Both the position numbers and the translations under genes were made by a program. Positions 9,737 through 17,855 of a stretch of 64,000 nt of DNA are shown piece after piece (within the stretch, counting starts at the first letter, position 1; the number at the start of each line of letters is the position of its first letter). The stretch covers positions 1-64,000 of the forward strand of contig NZ_QFDQ01000059.1 of NCBI RefSeq assembly GCF_003270085.1. Direction: 5' to 3'. Below the pieces are notes generated by a model. That model was not told where the DNA came from. It was given only the letters and a program-made list of their open reading frames with translations, and did not search any database. Source of the DNA: Streptomyces triticisoli (GTDB taxonomy: Bacteria; Actinomycetota; Actinomycetes; Streptomycetales; Streptomycetaceae).

Positions 9737-10666
9737 GTGACTGAGACTGTCGACAGGGCTCCGGCGGCATCGGTGCCGCCGGAACAGATCAAGGCCATCC
9801 CGGTGCGCCACTACGGCCGCTGGGTGGCCGGCGCCGCGGTCGTCGCGATCCTGGTGCTGATCGGGATCGCCTTCTCCAACGCGAAGATCAACTATGGCAT
9901 CATCCCGGACTACGTCAAGGACGGCACGATCCTGTCCGGCGCCTGGCACACGCTGTACATCTCCGTGCTGGCCATGGTGCTGGGTCTCGTCCTGGGCGTG
10001 ATCCTCGCCGTGATGCGGATGTCGTCGAACCCGGTCACGAGCACCGTGGCATGGTTCTACGTCTGGCTCTTCCGCGGCACCCCGGTCCTGGTCCAGCTCC
10101 TGCTCTGGTACAACATCTCGTTGGTGTTCCCCGTCCTCAACCTGGGGTTCTACAAGAACGACATGAACGCCGTGATGACCCCGTTCCTGGCGGCCCTGCT
10201 GGGGCTCGGCCTGAACGAGGCCGCATACATGTCGGAGATCGTCCGGGCCGGCATCCAGTCGGTCGACGAGGGGCAGACAGAGGCCTCGCACGCGCTGGGC
10301 ATGACCCGAAGCCAGACGCTGCGGCGCGTGGTCCTCCCGCAGGCGATGCGCATGATCGTGCCGCCGACCGGCAACGAGTACATCAACATGCTGAAGACCT
10401 CGTCGCTGGCCTACGTGGTGCAGTTCAGCGAACTCATGAAGCGTGCCACGGACATCTCCAGCACCTCACTCGCGGTCGCTGAGATGTTCTTCGTCGCGTC
10501 GATCTGGTACCTGATGCTCACCAGCGTCTTCAGCGTGGGCCAGTACTACCTGGAGCGCCATTACGCCCGCGGTTCGACGCGCAACCTACCGCCGACCCCG
10601 CTCCAGCGTCTGAGGAAGAACCTCCGTATGTTCGGTTCGTTCCGCCGCCCGGAGGTGGCCCGATGA
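9737..10666 (+). CDS. Polar amino-acid ABC transporter permease
   Basis: The 309-residue membrane protein has a short cytoplasmic N-terminus, a first membrane segment at ~35-55, and several more from ~80 onward. It carries the HisM-type permease signature with the ATPase-docking EAA loop [17 protein letters not shown] near residue 195. A single permease gene suggests a homodimer in the complex. GTG 9737 is chosen because AAGGGG lies 8 bases upstream; upstream codons in the frame overlap the preceding gene. The stop overlaps the ATPase start (ATGA), showing translational coupling. Confidence 0.92.
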   Translation: MTETVDRAPAASVPPEQIKAIPVRHYGRWVAGAAVVAILVLIGIAFSNAKINYGIIPDYVKDGTILSGAWHTLYISVLAMVLGLVLGVILAVMRMSSNPVTSTVAWFYVWLFRGTPVLVQLLLWYNISLVFPVLNLGFYKNDMNAVMTPFLAALLGLGLNEAAYMSEIVRAGIQSVDEGQTEASHALGMTRSQTLRRVVLPQAMRMIVPPTGNEYINMLKTSSLAYVVQFSELMKRATDISSTSLAVAEMFFVASIWYLMLTSVFSVGQYYLERHYARGSTRNLPPTPLQRLRKNLRMFGSFRRPEVAR

Positions 10667-11463
10667 GCAACCTCACCAAGGGCATTGCCCCGAGCACCAG
10701 TGGCCACCCCATGGTCAGGGCCGAGGGTGTGCACAAGTCCTTCGGGCTCGCCCACATCCTCAAGGGCATCGACCTGGAGGTGAACCCGCGTGAGGTCTTC
10801 TGCCTGATCGGCCCGTCCGGCTCCGGCAAATCCACGTTCCTGCGGTGCATCAACCACCTGGAGAAGATCAGCGCCGGCCGGCTCTACGTCGACGGCGACC
10901 TGGTCGGCTACCGGCAGAAGGGCGACAAGCTCTACGAGCTGAAGGAGACGGAGGTCGCGGCGCAGCGACGGGACATCGGCATGGTGTTCCAGCGCTTCAA
11001 CCTCTTCCCGCACATGACGGCGCTCGAAAACGTCATGGAGGCGCCGGTCCAGGTCAAACGCGAGGCCAAGGCCGTCGCCCGGGAACGGGCCCAGCGCCTG
11101 CTGGACCGAGTGGGCCTGGGCGACCGGACCGGCCACTACCCCGCTCAACTCTCCGGCGGTCAGCAACAGCGCGTCGCCATCGCCCGCGCACTCGCGATGG
11201 AGCCCAAGCTGATGCTCTTCGACGAGCCGACCTCGGCTCTCGATCCGGAGCTCGTCGGTGAGGTACTCGACGTGATGCGAGACCTCGCGGAGGACGGTAT
11301 GACCATGGTCGTCGTCACCCATGAAATGGGCTTCGCCCGCGAGGTCGGCGACTCCCTGGTGTTCATGGACGACGGCGTGGTTGTCGAATCCGGCCACCCA
11401 CGCGAGGTCCTGACGAACCCCCAGCACGAGCGGACCAAGTCGTTCCTGTCGAAGGTGCTGTAG
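10663..11463 (+). CDS. Polar amino-acid ABC transporter ATP-binding protein
   Basis: The 266-residue ATPase has Walker [10 protein letters not shown] near residue 49, Q-loop [12 protein letters not shown] near 108, signature [16 protein letters not shown] near 164, Walker [13 protein letters not shown] near 186 and the switch His in VVVTHEMG. The GlnQ/HisP-type sequence matches the preceding binding protein and permease. It powers uptake at the inner face of the membrane. It is the last gene of the operon, followed by a perfect 17-bp terminator stem. Confidence 0.95.
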   Translation: MSNLTKGIAPSTSGHPMVRAEGVHKSFGLAHILKGIDLEVNPREVFCLIGPSGSGKSTFLRCINHLEKISAGRLYVDGDLVGYRQKGDKLYELKETEVAAQRRDIGMVFQRFNLFPHMTALENVMEAPVQVKREAKAVARERAQRLLDRVGLGDRTGHYPAQLSGGQQQRVAIARALAMEPKLMLFDEPTSALDPELVGEVLDVMRDLAEDGMTMVVVTHEMGFAREVGDSLVFMDDGVVVESGHPREVLTNPQHERTKSFLSKVL

Positions 11464-11495
11464 CGCACCCGAGAAGGCGTAGCTGCACAACGGCT

Positions 11496-11532
11496 GTGGG
11501 GCTGCCCGGTACGGCGTACCGGGCAGCCCCAC
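11496..11532. terminator. Terminator between convergent genes
   Basis: A perfect 17-bp inverted repeat with a 3-base loop (GGC) ends the ABC operon and may also serve the convergent secreted-protein gene. There is no T tract. Confidence 0.8.
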
Positions 11533-11548
11533 GCTCATCGTCCAGGCG

Positions 11549-11905
11549 TCAGCCGACCCAACGGGAGTTCCACTTCCCGCTGCAGTAAACCTGCCACCCG
11601 TAGTTCACCATCTCGTAGCCCCGCGCGCAGAACTCAGTCCGGCTGGTGCCACGGGTGATCGAGGGCCCGTAGTTGATGCCGGATCCGCCCAGACCAGCAC
11701 ACTTGGCCATCGGCCTGGTGGGGCGGTCGCAACGGTTGAGTGTCACGTCGATCTGATAGGCCTGCTGAGATCCGGACCAAACCGTTTTGCCGTACACGTC
11801 CTGCGCGCATCCGGGATCAGCCGACGCCGTACCGGCCGTGAGCGGGACAATCGCCGCGGCGGAGAGAACAACGGGCACAAAAGCGCCAAGTACCTTGCTT
11901 CGCAC
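11549..11905 (-). CDS. Small secreted cysteine-containing protein, function unknown
   Basis: The 118-residue protein has a signal peptide (VRSKVLGAFVPVVLSAAA..., cleavage probably after TASA near residue 27). The mature part of about 90 residues has five cysteines, many aromatics and Gly, and ends in NSRWVG. The GTG at 11905 is preferred because AAGGGGAG lies 4-5 bases upstream. I do not recognise a family; it resembles small secreted streptomycete proteins that differ between strains. It sits in a patch with lower apparent coding density (11.5-12.2 kb), which may be strain-specific. No function should be assigned. Confidence 0.7.
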   Translation of the reverse strand: MRSKVLGAFVPVVLSAAAIVPLTAGTASADPGCAQDVYGKTVWSGSQQAYQIDVTLNRCDRPTRPMAKCAGLGGSGINYGPSITRGTSRTEFCARGYEMVNYGWQVYCSGKWNSRWVG

Positions 11906-12215
11906 AAGTCTCCCCTTCACCAGTCGCGTCCCACTTGGGTGGTCAGACCTAAGCTGTTTGGGCGCACGACATGAATCGGACACCCGTTCGGGTGTTCGAC
12001 GCCGCGACAGTACACAGGGCCAAAAAATCGATCAAGAAGTTCGAGCACTGGGTGTCTGGAAGCCCCTCCCCCAATGGCTTGATCTCCTCTGCCCATGAGC
12101 AGAACGCTTCAAAGGGACCACTGTTCGGCGAGCAGAGGACACATACGCGAATCCAGCCGTGACCAGAAAGAGGCGGTTCGGACTTCTTCGACCGCCTCAG
12201 CTGGAGTACAGGGGT

Positions 12216-12995
12216 CTACTTCAGCGCCAGCAGCAACGTGTCCGACGGTGAGCACCACACCGGCCGGGCCTCCGCGAAGCCCTTCTCGCGCAGTACGCGC
12301 GCGTGCCGGGCGGCGGAGGGCATCTCGCCGTCGGCGTGGTCGCCGTAGATCTCGAAGCGGCGGGCCGTGGGCTCGGCGAGGACCGGGTCCTTGGCCGCCA
12401 GGGCCCACCACTCCGCCCAGTCGAGGGCGCCGTTCTTCATGGCCCGGTCCCTGCGGGCGCGGCTGTGGGCGGCCTCGGCGGCGTTGATCCTCGGCGTGCT
12501 GTCGTCGATCATGTGGTCGGCGTTCATGAAGACACCGCCGTGGCGGACGAGTTCCGCGACCTGGCCGTAGAGGGCCTCCAGGGCTTCCGTGCGCAGCCAG
12601 TGGAGGGCCGTGGCGGTGAGGACCGCGTCGTACGTGTCGTACGGGAGCCGGGCGGGCCAGCCGGGGTCCTTGAGGTCGGCCTCGACGAGGGTCACCCGCG
12701 CGTCGCCGGCGAAGGTGCCCCGCGCGATGGTGAGCAGGGCGGGGTCGAGGTCGACGCCGGTGCTGGTTGCCCCCGGGAACCTGTCCAGGAGGCGGGCGGT
12801 GATGCTGCCGGTGCCGCAGGCGAGGTCGAGGACGCGCGGCTCGGGTCCGACGAAGGCCTCCACCATGTCGAGCATGACGCGGAAGCGGTCCTCCCGGTCG
12901 GGCATGTACCACTCCTGCTGGCGGTCCCAGCTCTCCTGCCAGGCCCGCCAGTCGCTGCCGGCGGCGGTGGCGGTCCCCGTGTCCGTGTCCGTCAT
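12216..12995 (-). CDS. SAM-dependent class I methyltransferase
   Basis: The 259-residue protein has motif I VLDLACGTGSITARLL near residue 55, followed by the acidic ribose-binding residue in TGVDLDPALL and the aromatic-rich post-motif ATALHWLR. The fold is a class I Rossmann methyltransferase of the methyltransf_25/11 type, and probably cytoplasmic. The start at 12995 (MTDTDTG) has GAGGGG about 7 bases upstream. No biosynthetic neighbour reveals the acceptor. Alternatives include a small-molecule O-, N- or C-methyltransferase. Confidence 0.85.
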   Translation of the reverse strand: MTDTDTGTATAAGSDWRAWQESWDRQQEWYMPDREDRFRVMLDMVEAFVGPEPRVLDLACGTGSITARLLDRFPGATSTGVDLDPALLTIARGTFAGDARVTLVEADLKDPGWPARLPYDTYDAVLTATALHWLRTEALEALYGQVAELVRHGGVFMNADHMIDDSTPRINAAEAAHSRARRDRAMKNGALDWAEWWALAAKDPVLAEPTARRFEIYGDHADGEMPSAARHARVLREKGFAEARPVWCSPSDTLLLALK

Positions 12996-13097
12996 CGCAA
13001 GCCCCTCCCTCACGCATGCCACGTAATACCCTGGAAGCACGACCGTCTGTTACTCGACCGCATGACGACCATAGAGCCCCGCCCGTAAGGACTACAA

Positions 13098-13727
13098 GTG
13101 GAACTGGCCTATTACTCGGATTACGCCGTACGTCTCGTCAACAGCGAGGAGCCGGCCCGGGGCAAGGACAGCCTGACCTCGGTCGAGGCGATCCGGGACC
13201 TGTTCGGCGCGAACTCCTCCGCGGCCCGCCGCGCCACCGACGCCGACGTCACGCGCTTCCGCTCGGTACGGGCCCGGCTGCGCGCGGTCTTCGAGGCGGC
13301 CGACACGGGCGACGAGACGCTCGCGGTGGCCCTGCTGAACTCGCTGCTGCTGGAGTTCCCGGTGAGCCCGCAGATCTCCGGGCACGACCACCGCGACGAG
13401 GACGGCCGCCCGCTGTGGCACATGCACCTGGCCGACCACCCGTCCAACGCCACGGCCGGCTACGCGGCGATCGCGGCGATGGGCCTGGCGTTCCACCTGA
13501 CGGAGTACGGCGTCGACCGCCTCGGCCTGTGCGAGGCCGCGCCGTGCCGCAACGCCTACCTCGACACCTCGACCAACCGCTCGCGCCGCTACTGCTCCGA
13601 CCGCTGCGCGACCCGCGCCAACGTGGCCGCCTACCGGGCCCGCAAACGCCTGGAGGCCGACCGGGCGGTGAAGACGGGCCTGGCCGCCGACAGCGCCCAG
13701 CGCACCAGCGCCAGCGGCGAGCGCTGA
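13098..13727 (+). CDS. CGNR zinc-finger regulator with ABATE-like N-terminal domain
   Basis: The 209-residue protein has an N-terminal helical domain (residues 1-130) of the stress-sensing ABATE type and a C-terminal CGNR-type zinc finger. Its finger reads C-x4-C-R-N-x-Y then YCSDRCATRANVAAYRARKR (about residues 150-188), giving four zinc-binding cysteines. Such proteins are presumed DNA-binding regulators. GTG 13098 has AAGGA 6 bases upstream. Its 3' end overlaps the convergent sodX reading frame by 97 bp, so the two transcripts are complementary there. The target genes are unknown. Confidence 0.85.
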   Translation: MELAYYSDYAVRLVNSEEPARGKDSLTSVEAIRDLFGANSSAARRATDADVTRFRSVRARLRAVFEAADTGDETLAVALLNSLLLEFPVSPQISGHDHRDEDGRPLWHMHLADHPSNATAGYAAIAAMGLAFHLTEYGVDRLGLCEAAPCRNAYLDTSTNRSRRYCSDRCATRANVAAYRARKRLEADRAVKTGLAADSAQRTSASGER

Positions 13728-14065
13728 GCGGGCTTGCGCGGCCGGTAGCGGAACCACACCTTGCCCAGGACCAGGTCCTCGGGCACGGCGCCGTAGTCGG
13801 TGCTGTCGCCCCCCGCGTACGCGTTGTCCCCGAGCACCCACCAGCCGCCCTCGCGCAGCTCCGCCGCACGCTTGACGACCAGCAGGTCCTGCTGGAAGGG
13901 ATGCCGCAGGACCACCACGTCACCCGGCCGGATCCGTGCGCCGTACTGCACCACGAGCCGGTCCCCGTGGTACAGCGTGGGCACCATGGACGGTCCGGTC
14001 ACCTCGGCCAGCCCGAAAGGCAGTACGGCCCCCCTGCCCTCGCTCTCCTGCGACAGCTCCGGCAT
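13631..14065 (-). CDS. sodX: Nickel superoxide dismutase maturation protease
   Basis: The 144-residue S26 (signal-peptidase-like) protein carries the Ser box TGPSMVPTLYHGDRLVV (catalytic Ser near residue 30) and the Lys box GDVVVLRHP...LLVVKRAAE (Lys near 70), then VLGDNAYAGGDSTDYG. It is divergent to sodN, the known arrangement. SodX removes the 14-residue leader of pro-SodN so that the N-terminal nickel hook can form. It lacks an obvious N-terminal membrane anchor, fitting a cytoplasmic role. Start 14065 has GGGGAGG 8 bases upstream. Its last ~30 codons overlap the convergent CGNR gene. Confidence 0.9.
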   Translation of the reverse strand: MPELSQESEGRGAVLPFGLAEVTGPSMVPTLYHGDRLVVQYGARIRPGDVVVLRHPFQQDLLVVKRAAELREGGWWVLGDNAYAGGDSTDYGAVPEDLVLGKVWFRYRPRKPAQRSPLALVRWALSAARPVFTARSASRRLRAR

Positions 14066-14210
14066 TCCCGGCACCTCCCCGGTCCGTTCCTCCACCAGTC
14101 CCAGTCTCACCCGGGACTTTTGTCCTAAGCCCCAGGGGGCACCCGCGAAAACACGCCTTGCAGGGAGTAATGTCCCACCTGAGAAGACGATCACGAGGAA
14201 GGAATGCTCC

Positions 14211-14606
14211 ATGCTTTCCCGCCTGTTTGCCCCCAAGGTCAAGGTCAGCGCACACTGCGACCTTCCCTGCGGTGTGTACGACCCTGCCCAGGCCCGCATC
14301 GAGGCGGAGTCGGTGAAGGCCATCCAGGAGAAGATGGCCGGCAACGACGACCCGCACTTCCAGGCGCGCGCCACCGTCATCAAGGAGCAGCGTGCCGAGC
14401 TGGCGAAGCACCACGTCTCCGTGCTCTGGAGCGACTACTTCAAGCCCCCGCACTTCGAGAAGTACCCGGAGCTGCACCAGCTGGTCAACGACACGCTGAA
14501 GGCCCTCTCCACCGCCAAGGCCTCGACCGACCCGGCCACGGGCCAGAAGGCGCTGGACCACATCGCCCAGATCGACAAGATCTTCTGGGAGACCAAGAAG
14601 GCCTGA
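14211..14606 (+). CDS. sodN: Nickel-containing superoxide dismutase precursor
   Basis: The 131-residue precursor has a 14-residue leader (MLSRLFAPKVKVSA) followed by the nickel hook HCDLPCGVYDPAQ, whose His1, Cys2 and Cys6 bind Ni after processing. Mature length (117) matches the family hexamer subunit. It dismutes superoxide in the cytoplasm. GGAAGGA (14197-14203) precedes the ATG. In S. coelicolor sodN is silenced without nickel by a small RNA processed from the sodF 3' UTR that pairs around the sodN start; this is established there and untested here, since sodF is outside the window. SodX is divergent next door. Confidence 0.97.
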   Translation: MLSRLFAPKVKVSAHCDLPCGVYDPAQARIEAESVKAIQEKMAGNDDPHFQARATVIKEQRAELAKHHVSVLWSDYFKPPHFEKYPELHQLVNDTLKALSTAKASTDPATGQKALDHIAQIDKIFWETKKA

Positions 14607-14665
14607 CCGCAGGCGTCGTCCGCTGATCGGCGGTCGGTGCACCACTGCGGGTCGATGAGGACCGT

Positions 14666-14707
14666 GCAGAGGGTCCGGTCGGTTGTCCGGCCGGACCCTC
14701 TCTGCTG
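14666..14707 (+). terminator. Terminator after sodN
   Basis: The inverted repeat AGAGGGTCCGG (14668-14678) / CCGGACCCTCT (14691-14701) has flanking complementary GC bases and a 12-base loop. Confidence 0.75.
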
Positions 14708-14748
14708 CGCCGGGGCCCTCTCCCGTCGGCTCGTGCCATGCTGGCGGG

Positions 14749-15159
14749 ATGACGCTCGAAGACCTGGTACGACTGCGCCGGGCCCGCGACCGGATGGACC
14801 GTGAGTACGCCGAGCCGCTGGACGTGGCCGCGCTGGCGCGGACCGCGCTCATGTCGCCGGGGCACTTTCAGCGCAGTTTCCGGGCCGCCTTCGGGGAGAC
14901 GCCGTACGGGTATCTCATGACCCGGCGCATCGAGCGGGCGAAGGCGCTGCTCAGGCGCGGGGACATGAGCGTGACGGAGGTGTGCCTGGCGGTGGGGTGT
15001 ACGTCGCTGGGGTCGTTCAGCTCACGGTTCACCGAGCTCGTCGGTCAGACGCCGAGCGCCTATCGGGCGCGGTCGCACGAGGACGGCGCGGTGATTCCGG
15101 CGTGCATGGCCCGGACCTTCACGCGCCCGAGGCGCACGGGACCGCCGCCCGCGCCCTAA
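14749..15159 (+). CDS. Short AraC/XylS-family regulator (DNA-binding domain only)
   Basis: The 136-residue protein is almost entirely the AraC double helix-turn-helix. The first HTH is around LDVAALARTALMSPGHFQRS and the second around MSVTEVCLAVGCTSLGSFSS, ending in the family signature FTELVGQTPSAYR. No effector domain is present. It starts 9 bases before a VOC-fold gene (gap between stop and next start), so the two form an operon, and this regulator-plus-glyoxalase pair is common in Streptomyces. The ATG at 14749 begins the conserved domain. Confidence 0.88.
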   Translation: MTLEDLVRLRRARDRMDREYAEPLDVAALARTALMSPGHFQRSFRAAFGETPYGYLMTRRIERAKALLRRGDMSVTEVCLAVGCTSLGSFSSRFTELVGQTPSAYRARSHEDGAVIPACMARTFTRPRRTGPPPAP

Positions 15160-15168
15160 CGTGGGGGA

Positions 15169-15591
15169 ATGGACCTCAAACTCCACCAGTGCTTCATCGC
15201 CGTCGACGACCACGACAAGGCGCTCACCTTCTACCGCGACGTGCTCGGACTGGAAGTCCGCAACGACGTCGGGTTCGAGGGGATGCGGTGGGTGACCGTG
15301 GGATCGCCGCTGCAACCGGACGTGGAGATCGTCCTGGAGCCGCCCGCCGCCAACCCCGACGCCTCCCCCGCCGACAAGGAGGCCATGGCCCAACTGCTGG
15401 CCAAGGGCATGCTCCGCGGGGTCATCTTCAGCACCGCCGACTGCGACGCCCTCTTCTCCCGTGTCCAGGAGTACGGCGCCGACGTCGTCCAGGAGCCGAT
15501 GGACCAGCCGTACGGGGTGCGCGACTGCGCGTTCCGGGATCCGGCCGGGAACCTGCTGCGGTTCCTGGAGCGGTCCGAGGGGCAGCGCTGA
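15169..15591 (+). CDS. VOC-superfamily (glyoxalase/bleomycin-resistance-like) protein
   Basis: The 140-residue protein has two beta-alpha-beta-beta-beta units. It starts LKLHQCFIAVDDHDKALTFY and ends with CAFRDPAGNLLRFLE, the typical second metal-site strand. VOC proteins are dimeric metalloenzymes or binding proteins (glyoxalases, dioxygenases, resistance proteins). It is coupled to the upstream AraC-type gene. The reaction is not predictable from sequence. Confidence 0.87.
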   Translation: MDLKLHQCFIAVDDHDKALTFYRDVLGLEVRNDVGFEGMRWVTVGSPLQPDVEIVLEPPAANPDASPADKEAMAQLLAKGMLRGVIFSTADCDALFSRVQEYGADVVQEPMDQPYGVRDCAFRDPAGNLLRFLERSEGQR

Positions 15592-15779
15592 GGCGGGTAC
15601 GCACATATGCAGGCGGTCATGCCGTGACCGGGCGAGGGCGAGAAGACCGGGGCGGGCAAGTACGGGCGTCGTCACGGCTCACCGCCACCCCCTGCGGTGC
15701 CGCTCCCGCCCTGCGCCACCTCAGTGCCTCTTCTGCTCAACCGGGTCCGACGGCAACGCCACCGCCGGGCCGGGGCCGC

Positions 15780-16364
15780 TCAGCGCTTTCTGCGGTAGGT
15801 GCGGACCAGTACGCCGTTGCCGAAGGTGCGCACCTCGTCGAGGGTGAACTCCGTGATGCGGAAGCCGGATCCGAACATCGGCAGGCCCGAGCCCAGCACG
15901 ACCGGGTAGGTCTTGATGACGAGTTCGTCGATCTCGTCGGCCAGCTCGCCCGCGAGCTGCGAGCCGCCGCACAGGTAGATGCCGAGCTCGCCGTCCTCCG
16001 CCTTCAGTTCGCGGATGCGACCGGCGAGGTCCGCGGAGATGATCTCCACGTGCGGGTCGGGGGACTCGCCCAGGGTGCGCGAGGCGACGTATTCGCGCAG
16101 GTGGGCGTAGGGGCTGGTGATGCCCTCCTTGAGGGCCACGTCGTAGCTGGCCCGTCCCTGGACGACCGTGTCGAACCGCTTGTTCTCCAGCTCGTCGATG
16201 CCGAGCGCGCGGCGGCCATGGGCGGACACGGTCTCCGGGTACTCCGCCTTCAGGAAGGTGAGGAACTCCTCGTCGACGAAGGGGAAGAACATCTGCGCGT
16301 CGCCGCTCGGGTCCCCGATGAAGCCATCGATGGAGCAGGCGACGAAGTAGGTGAGCTTTCGCAA
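15780..16364 (-). CDS. Dihydrofolate-reductase-like (RibD C-terminal domain) protein
   Basis: The 194-residue protein of the RibD_C/DHFR-like fold starts LRKLTYFVACSIDGFIGDPSG and has the NADPH-region motif LGIYLCGGSQLAGELADEIDE near 135 and VLGSGLPMF near 160. It is a reductase of unknown substrate, common in actinobacteria as a stand-alone domain. The TTG at 16364 is chosen because AAGGAG lies 6 bases upstream and the domain begins at once. It is divergent from a TetR gene, with repeated TTGTAGT sequences between them, suggesting that TetR controls it. Confidence 0.85.
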   Translation of the reverse strand: MRKLTYFVACSIDGFIGDPSGDAQMFFPFVDEEFLTFLKAEYPETVSAHGRRALGIDELENKRFDTVVQGRASYDVALKEGITSPYAHLREYVASRTLGESPDPHVEIISADLAGRIRELKAEDGELGIYLCGGSQLAGELADEIDELVIKTYPVVLGSGLPMFGSGFRITEFTLDEVRTFGNGVLVRTYRRKR

Positions 16365-16397
16365 GCCGGTCTCCTTCCGTAGGCTGCCACGACCACT

Positions 16398-16439
16398 GCA
16401 CTTGTAGTGCTTCAGTTGTAGTACTCCACCCGTAGTGGC
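16398..16439. promoter_or_regulatory. Repeated TTGTAGT operator-like sequences between divergent reductase and TetR genes
   Basis: TTGTAGTGC (16402-16410), TTGTAGTAC (16416-16424) and the weaker CGTAGTGGC (16431-16439) lie 14-15 bases apart. The first is inside a perfect inverted repeat GCACT-TGT-AGTGC (16398-16410). The A/T-rich character and position make it a candidate TetR binding region. Confidence 0.55.
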
Positions 16440-16486
16440 TGCAAGAGGTTTTCGTGAGCCCGGGCAAGTGAGAGAAGGGGTTCCGC

Positions 16487-17077
16487 ATGGCCGGCAATCC
16501 GGAGCGGCGGGCGGCGCTGGTCGACGCCGGGGTCGAGGTGCTCGCGCGCGAGGGCGCACGTGGGCTGACGTTCCGCGCGGTCGACGCCGAGGCCGGGGTC
16601 CCGGTCGGCACCGCCTCGAACTACTTCCCCAGCCGCGTCGACCTGCTGCGGCAGATCGACACCCGGCTGCACACCCGCCTCGCGCCCGACCCCGGGGTGC
16701 TTGCCACCCTGATGAACCGCCCCAAGGACCGCGCCCTGGTCGCGGCGTTCATGCACGACCTGCTGGCCCGCGCGACCCGCGACCGCACGGGCTACCTGGC
16801 CCTGCTGGAAATGCGTCTGGAGGCCACCCGGCGCCCCGAACTGCATGCCTCCTTCACCAAGTCGGTGCGCGGGGACCTGGAGGAGGCTCTGGAACACCAC
16901 CGGGCCGCCGGTCTGCCCGGCGGCGACGAGACCGTGACCGTGCTCTACCTCGCCGTGCTCGGTCTGCTCCTGGAGCACCTGACCCTGCCGGGCGTCCTGG
17001 ACGGCGTACTGCCCGGGGTGAGCGTGCCGGACGGGTTGGTGGACCGCATCGTGGTGACGATCGTTCCGGAGGGCTAG
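16487..17077 (+). CDS. TetR-family transcriptional regulator
   Basis: This 196-residue regulator has its N-terminal helix-turn-helix at about residues 5-50 (GLTFRAVDAEAGVPVGTASN, then YFPSRVDLL). The C-terminal ligand-binding domain is helical and unlike any I can name. The ATG has AGAAGGGG upstream. It is divergent from the DHFR-like gene, a classic repressor/target layout. The stop overlaps the convergent acetyltransferase stop by 4 bases. Confidence 0.9.
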   Translation: MAGNPERRAALVDAGVEVLAREGARGLTFRAVDAEAGVPVGTASNYFPSRVDLLRQIDTRLHTRLAPDPGVLATLMNRPKDRALVAAFMHDLLARATRDRTGYLALLEMRLEATRRPELHASFTKSVRGDLEEALEHHRAAGLPGGDETVTVLYLAVLGLLLEHLTLPGVLDGVLPGVSVPDGLVDRIVVTIVPEG

Positions 17078-17676
17078 GGCGTGCGGGGTTCCCGCCACAT
17101 CGGCCACATCCGGGGGCCGTCCGGGAGGTCGAGGGTGCGGCCGGTGAAGGTGAAGCCCAGGCGTTCGTAGAGTGTGATGCTGCGCTTGCTGCTGGCCTCC
17201 AGGTAGGCGGGCAGGCCCTTGTGGTCGCAGTGGTCGAGGGCGTGCTGGATGAGGGCGCTGCCCAGGCCCTCGCCCTGGCGGGCGGGAGTGACACCGATCA
17301 TCCACAGGTACTCGTGGGCGCGGTCCGCCGGATGGAAGTCGGCCATCAGGCGGGCGATCTCCTCCACGCGCGCGTTGGCCGGGTCGACCGTCTCGCGCAG
17401 GCGGACGGCGTCGTCGGAGTCGTCCATGTCGTCGGGGGAAGCCACCGGTATCGACAGCCACAGCGCGCAGGCCGTGCCGTCCTCCGTCACGTCGATCCGG
17501 CCCTCTTCGAGCACGATGTCGGTGAAGGCGGTCATCAGCCGGTGGTGGGTCGTGCGGCGGTACTCCTCGCCGGGGAAGACCCAGCCGCTCACCGGGTCGT
17601 CCTGGAAGGCCTCGTCCAGCAGCCGTACGACCCGTGCGCGGTCGTCCTGTCCCGCTGACCGGATGCCTACGCCCAT
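17074..17676 (-). CDS. GNAT-family N-acetyltransferase
   Basis: The 200-residue acetyltransferase has the acetyl-CoA pyrophosphate loop in TPARQGEGLGSALIQHALDHC (motif A, Q/RxxGxG/A at about residue 138). The C-terminal strand has LEASSKRSITLYERLGFTFTG. Start 17676 (MGVGIRSAGQDD) is where homology to the fold begins. The substrate is unknown. It is convergent with the TetR gene. Confidence 0.88.
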   Translation of the reverse strand: MGVGIRSAGQDDRARVVRLLDEAFQDDPVSGWVFPGEEYRRTTHHRLMTAFTDIVLEEGRIDVTEDGTACALWLSIPVASPDDMDDSDDAVRLRETVDPANARVEEIARLMADFHPADRAHEYLWMIGVTPARQGEGLGSALIQHALDHCDHKGLPAYLEASSKRSITLYERLGFTFTGRTLDLPDGPRMWPMWREPRTP

Positions 17677-17734
17677 CTTCCGCCCTCTCAGCTCAAGTGG
17701 CCCTGGAAGTACGGGTGTTGAGCCTAGGGGAAAG

Positions 17735-17774
17735 GGGCGGGTCCCGCACACCGTGGGGCAGTGCGGGACCCGCC
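17735..17774 (-). terminator. Terminator after the encapsulin / polyprenyl synthase operon
   Basis: A 13-bp perfect stem (17737-17749 with 17761-17773) has an 11-base loop. On the minus strand it is followed by CCCCTTTCCCC. It lies 82 bases beyond the polyprenyl synthase stop. Confidence 0.75.
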
Positions 17775-17855
17775 GGACCGGAGTCCCGGCGGCCGTACGG
17801 AGTCAGGAGCCGTACGGATCCGGTGGCTCCGGGGTCTTCCCCGGTGGGGCGGGTG

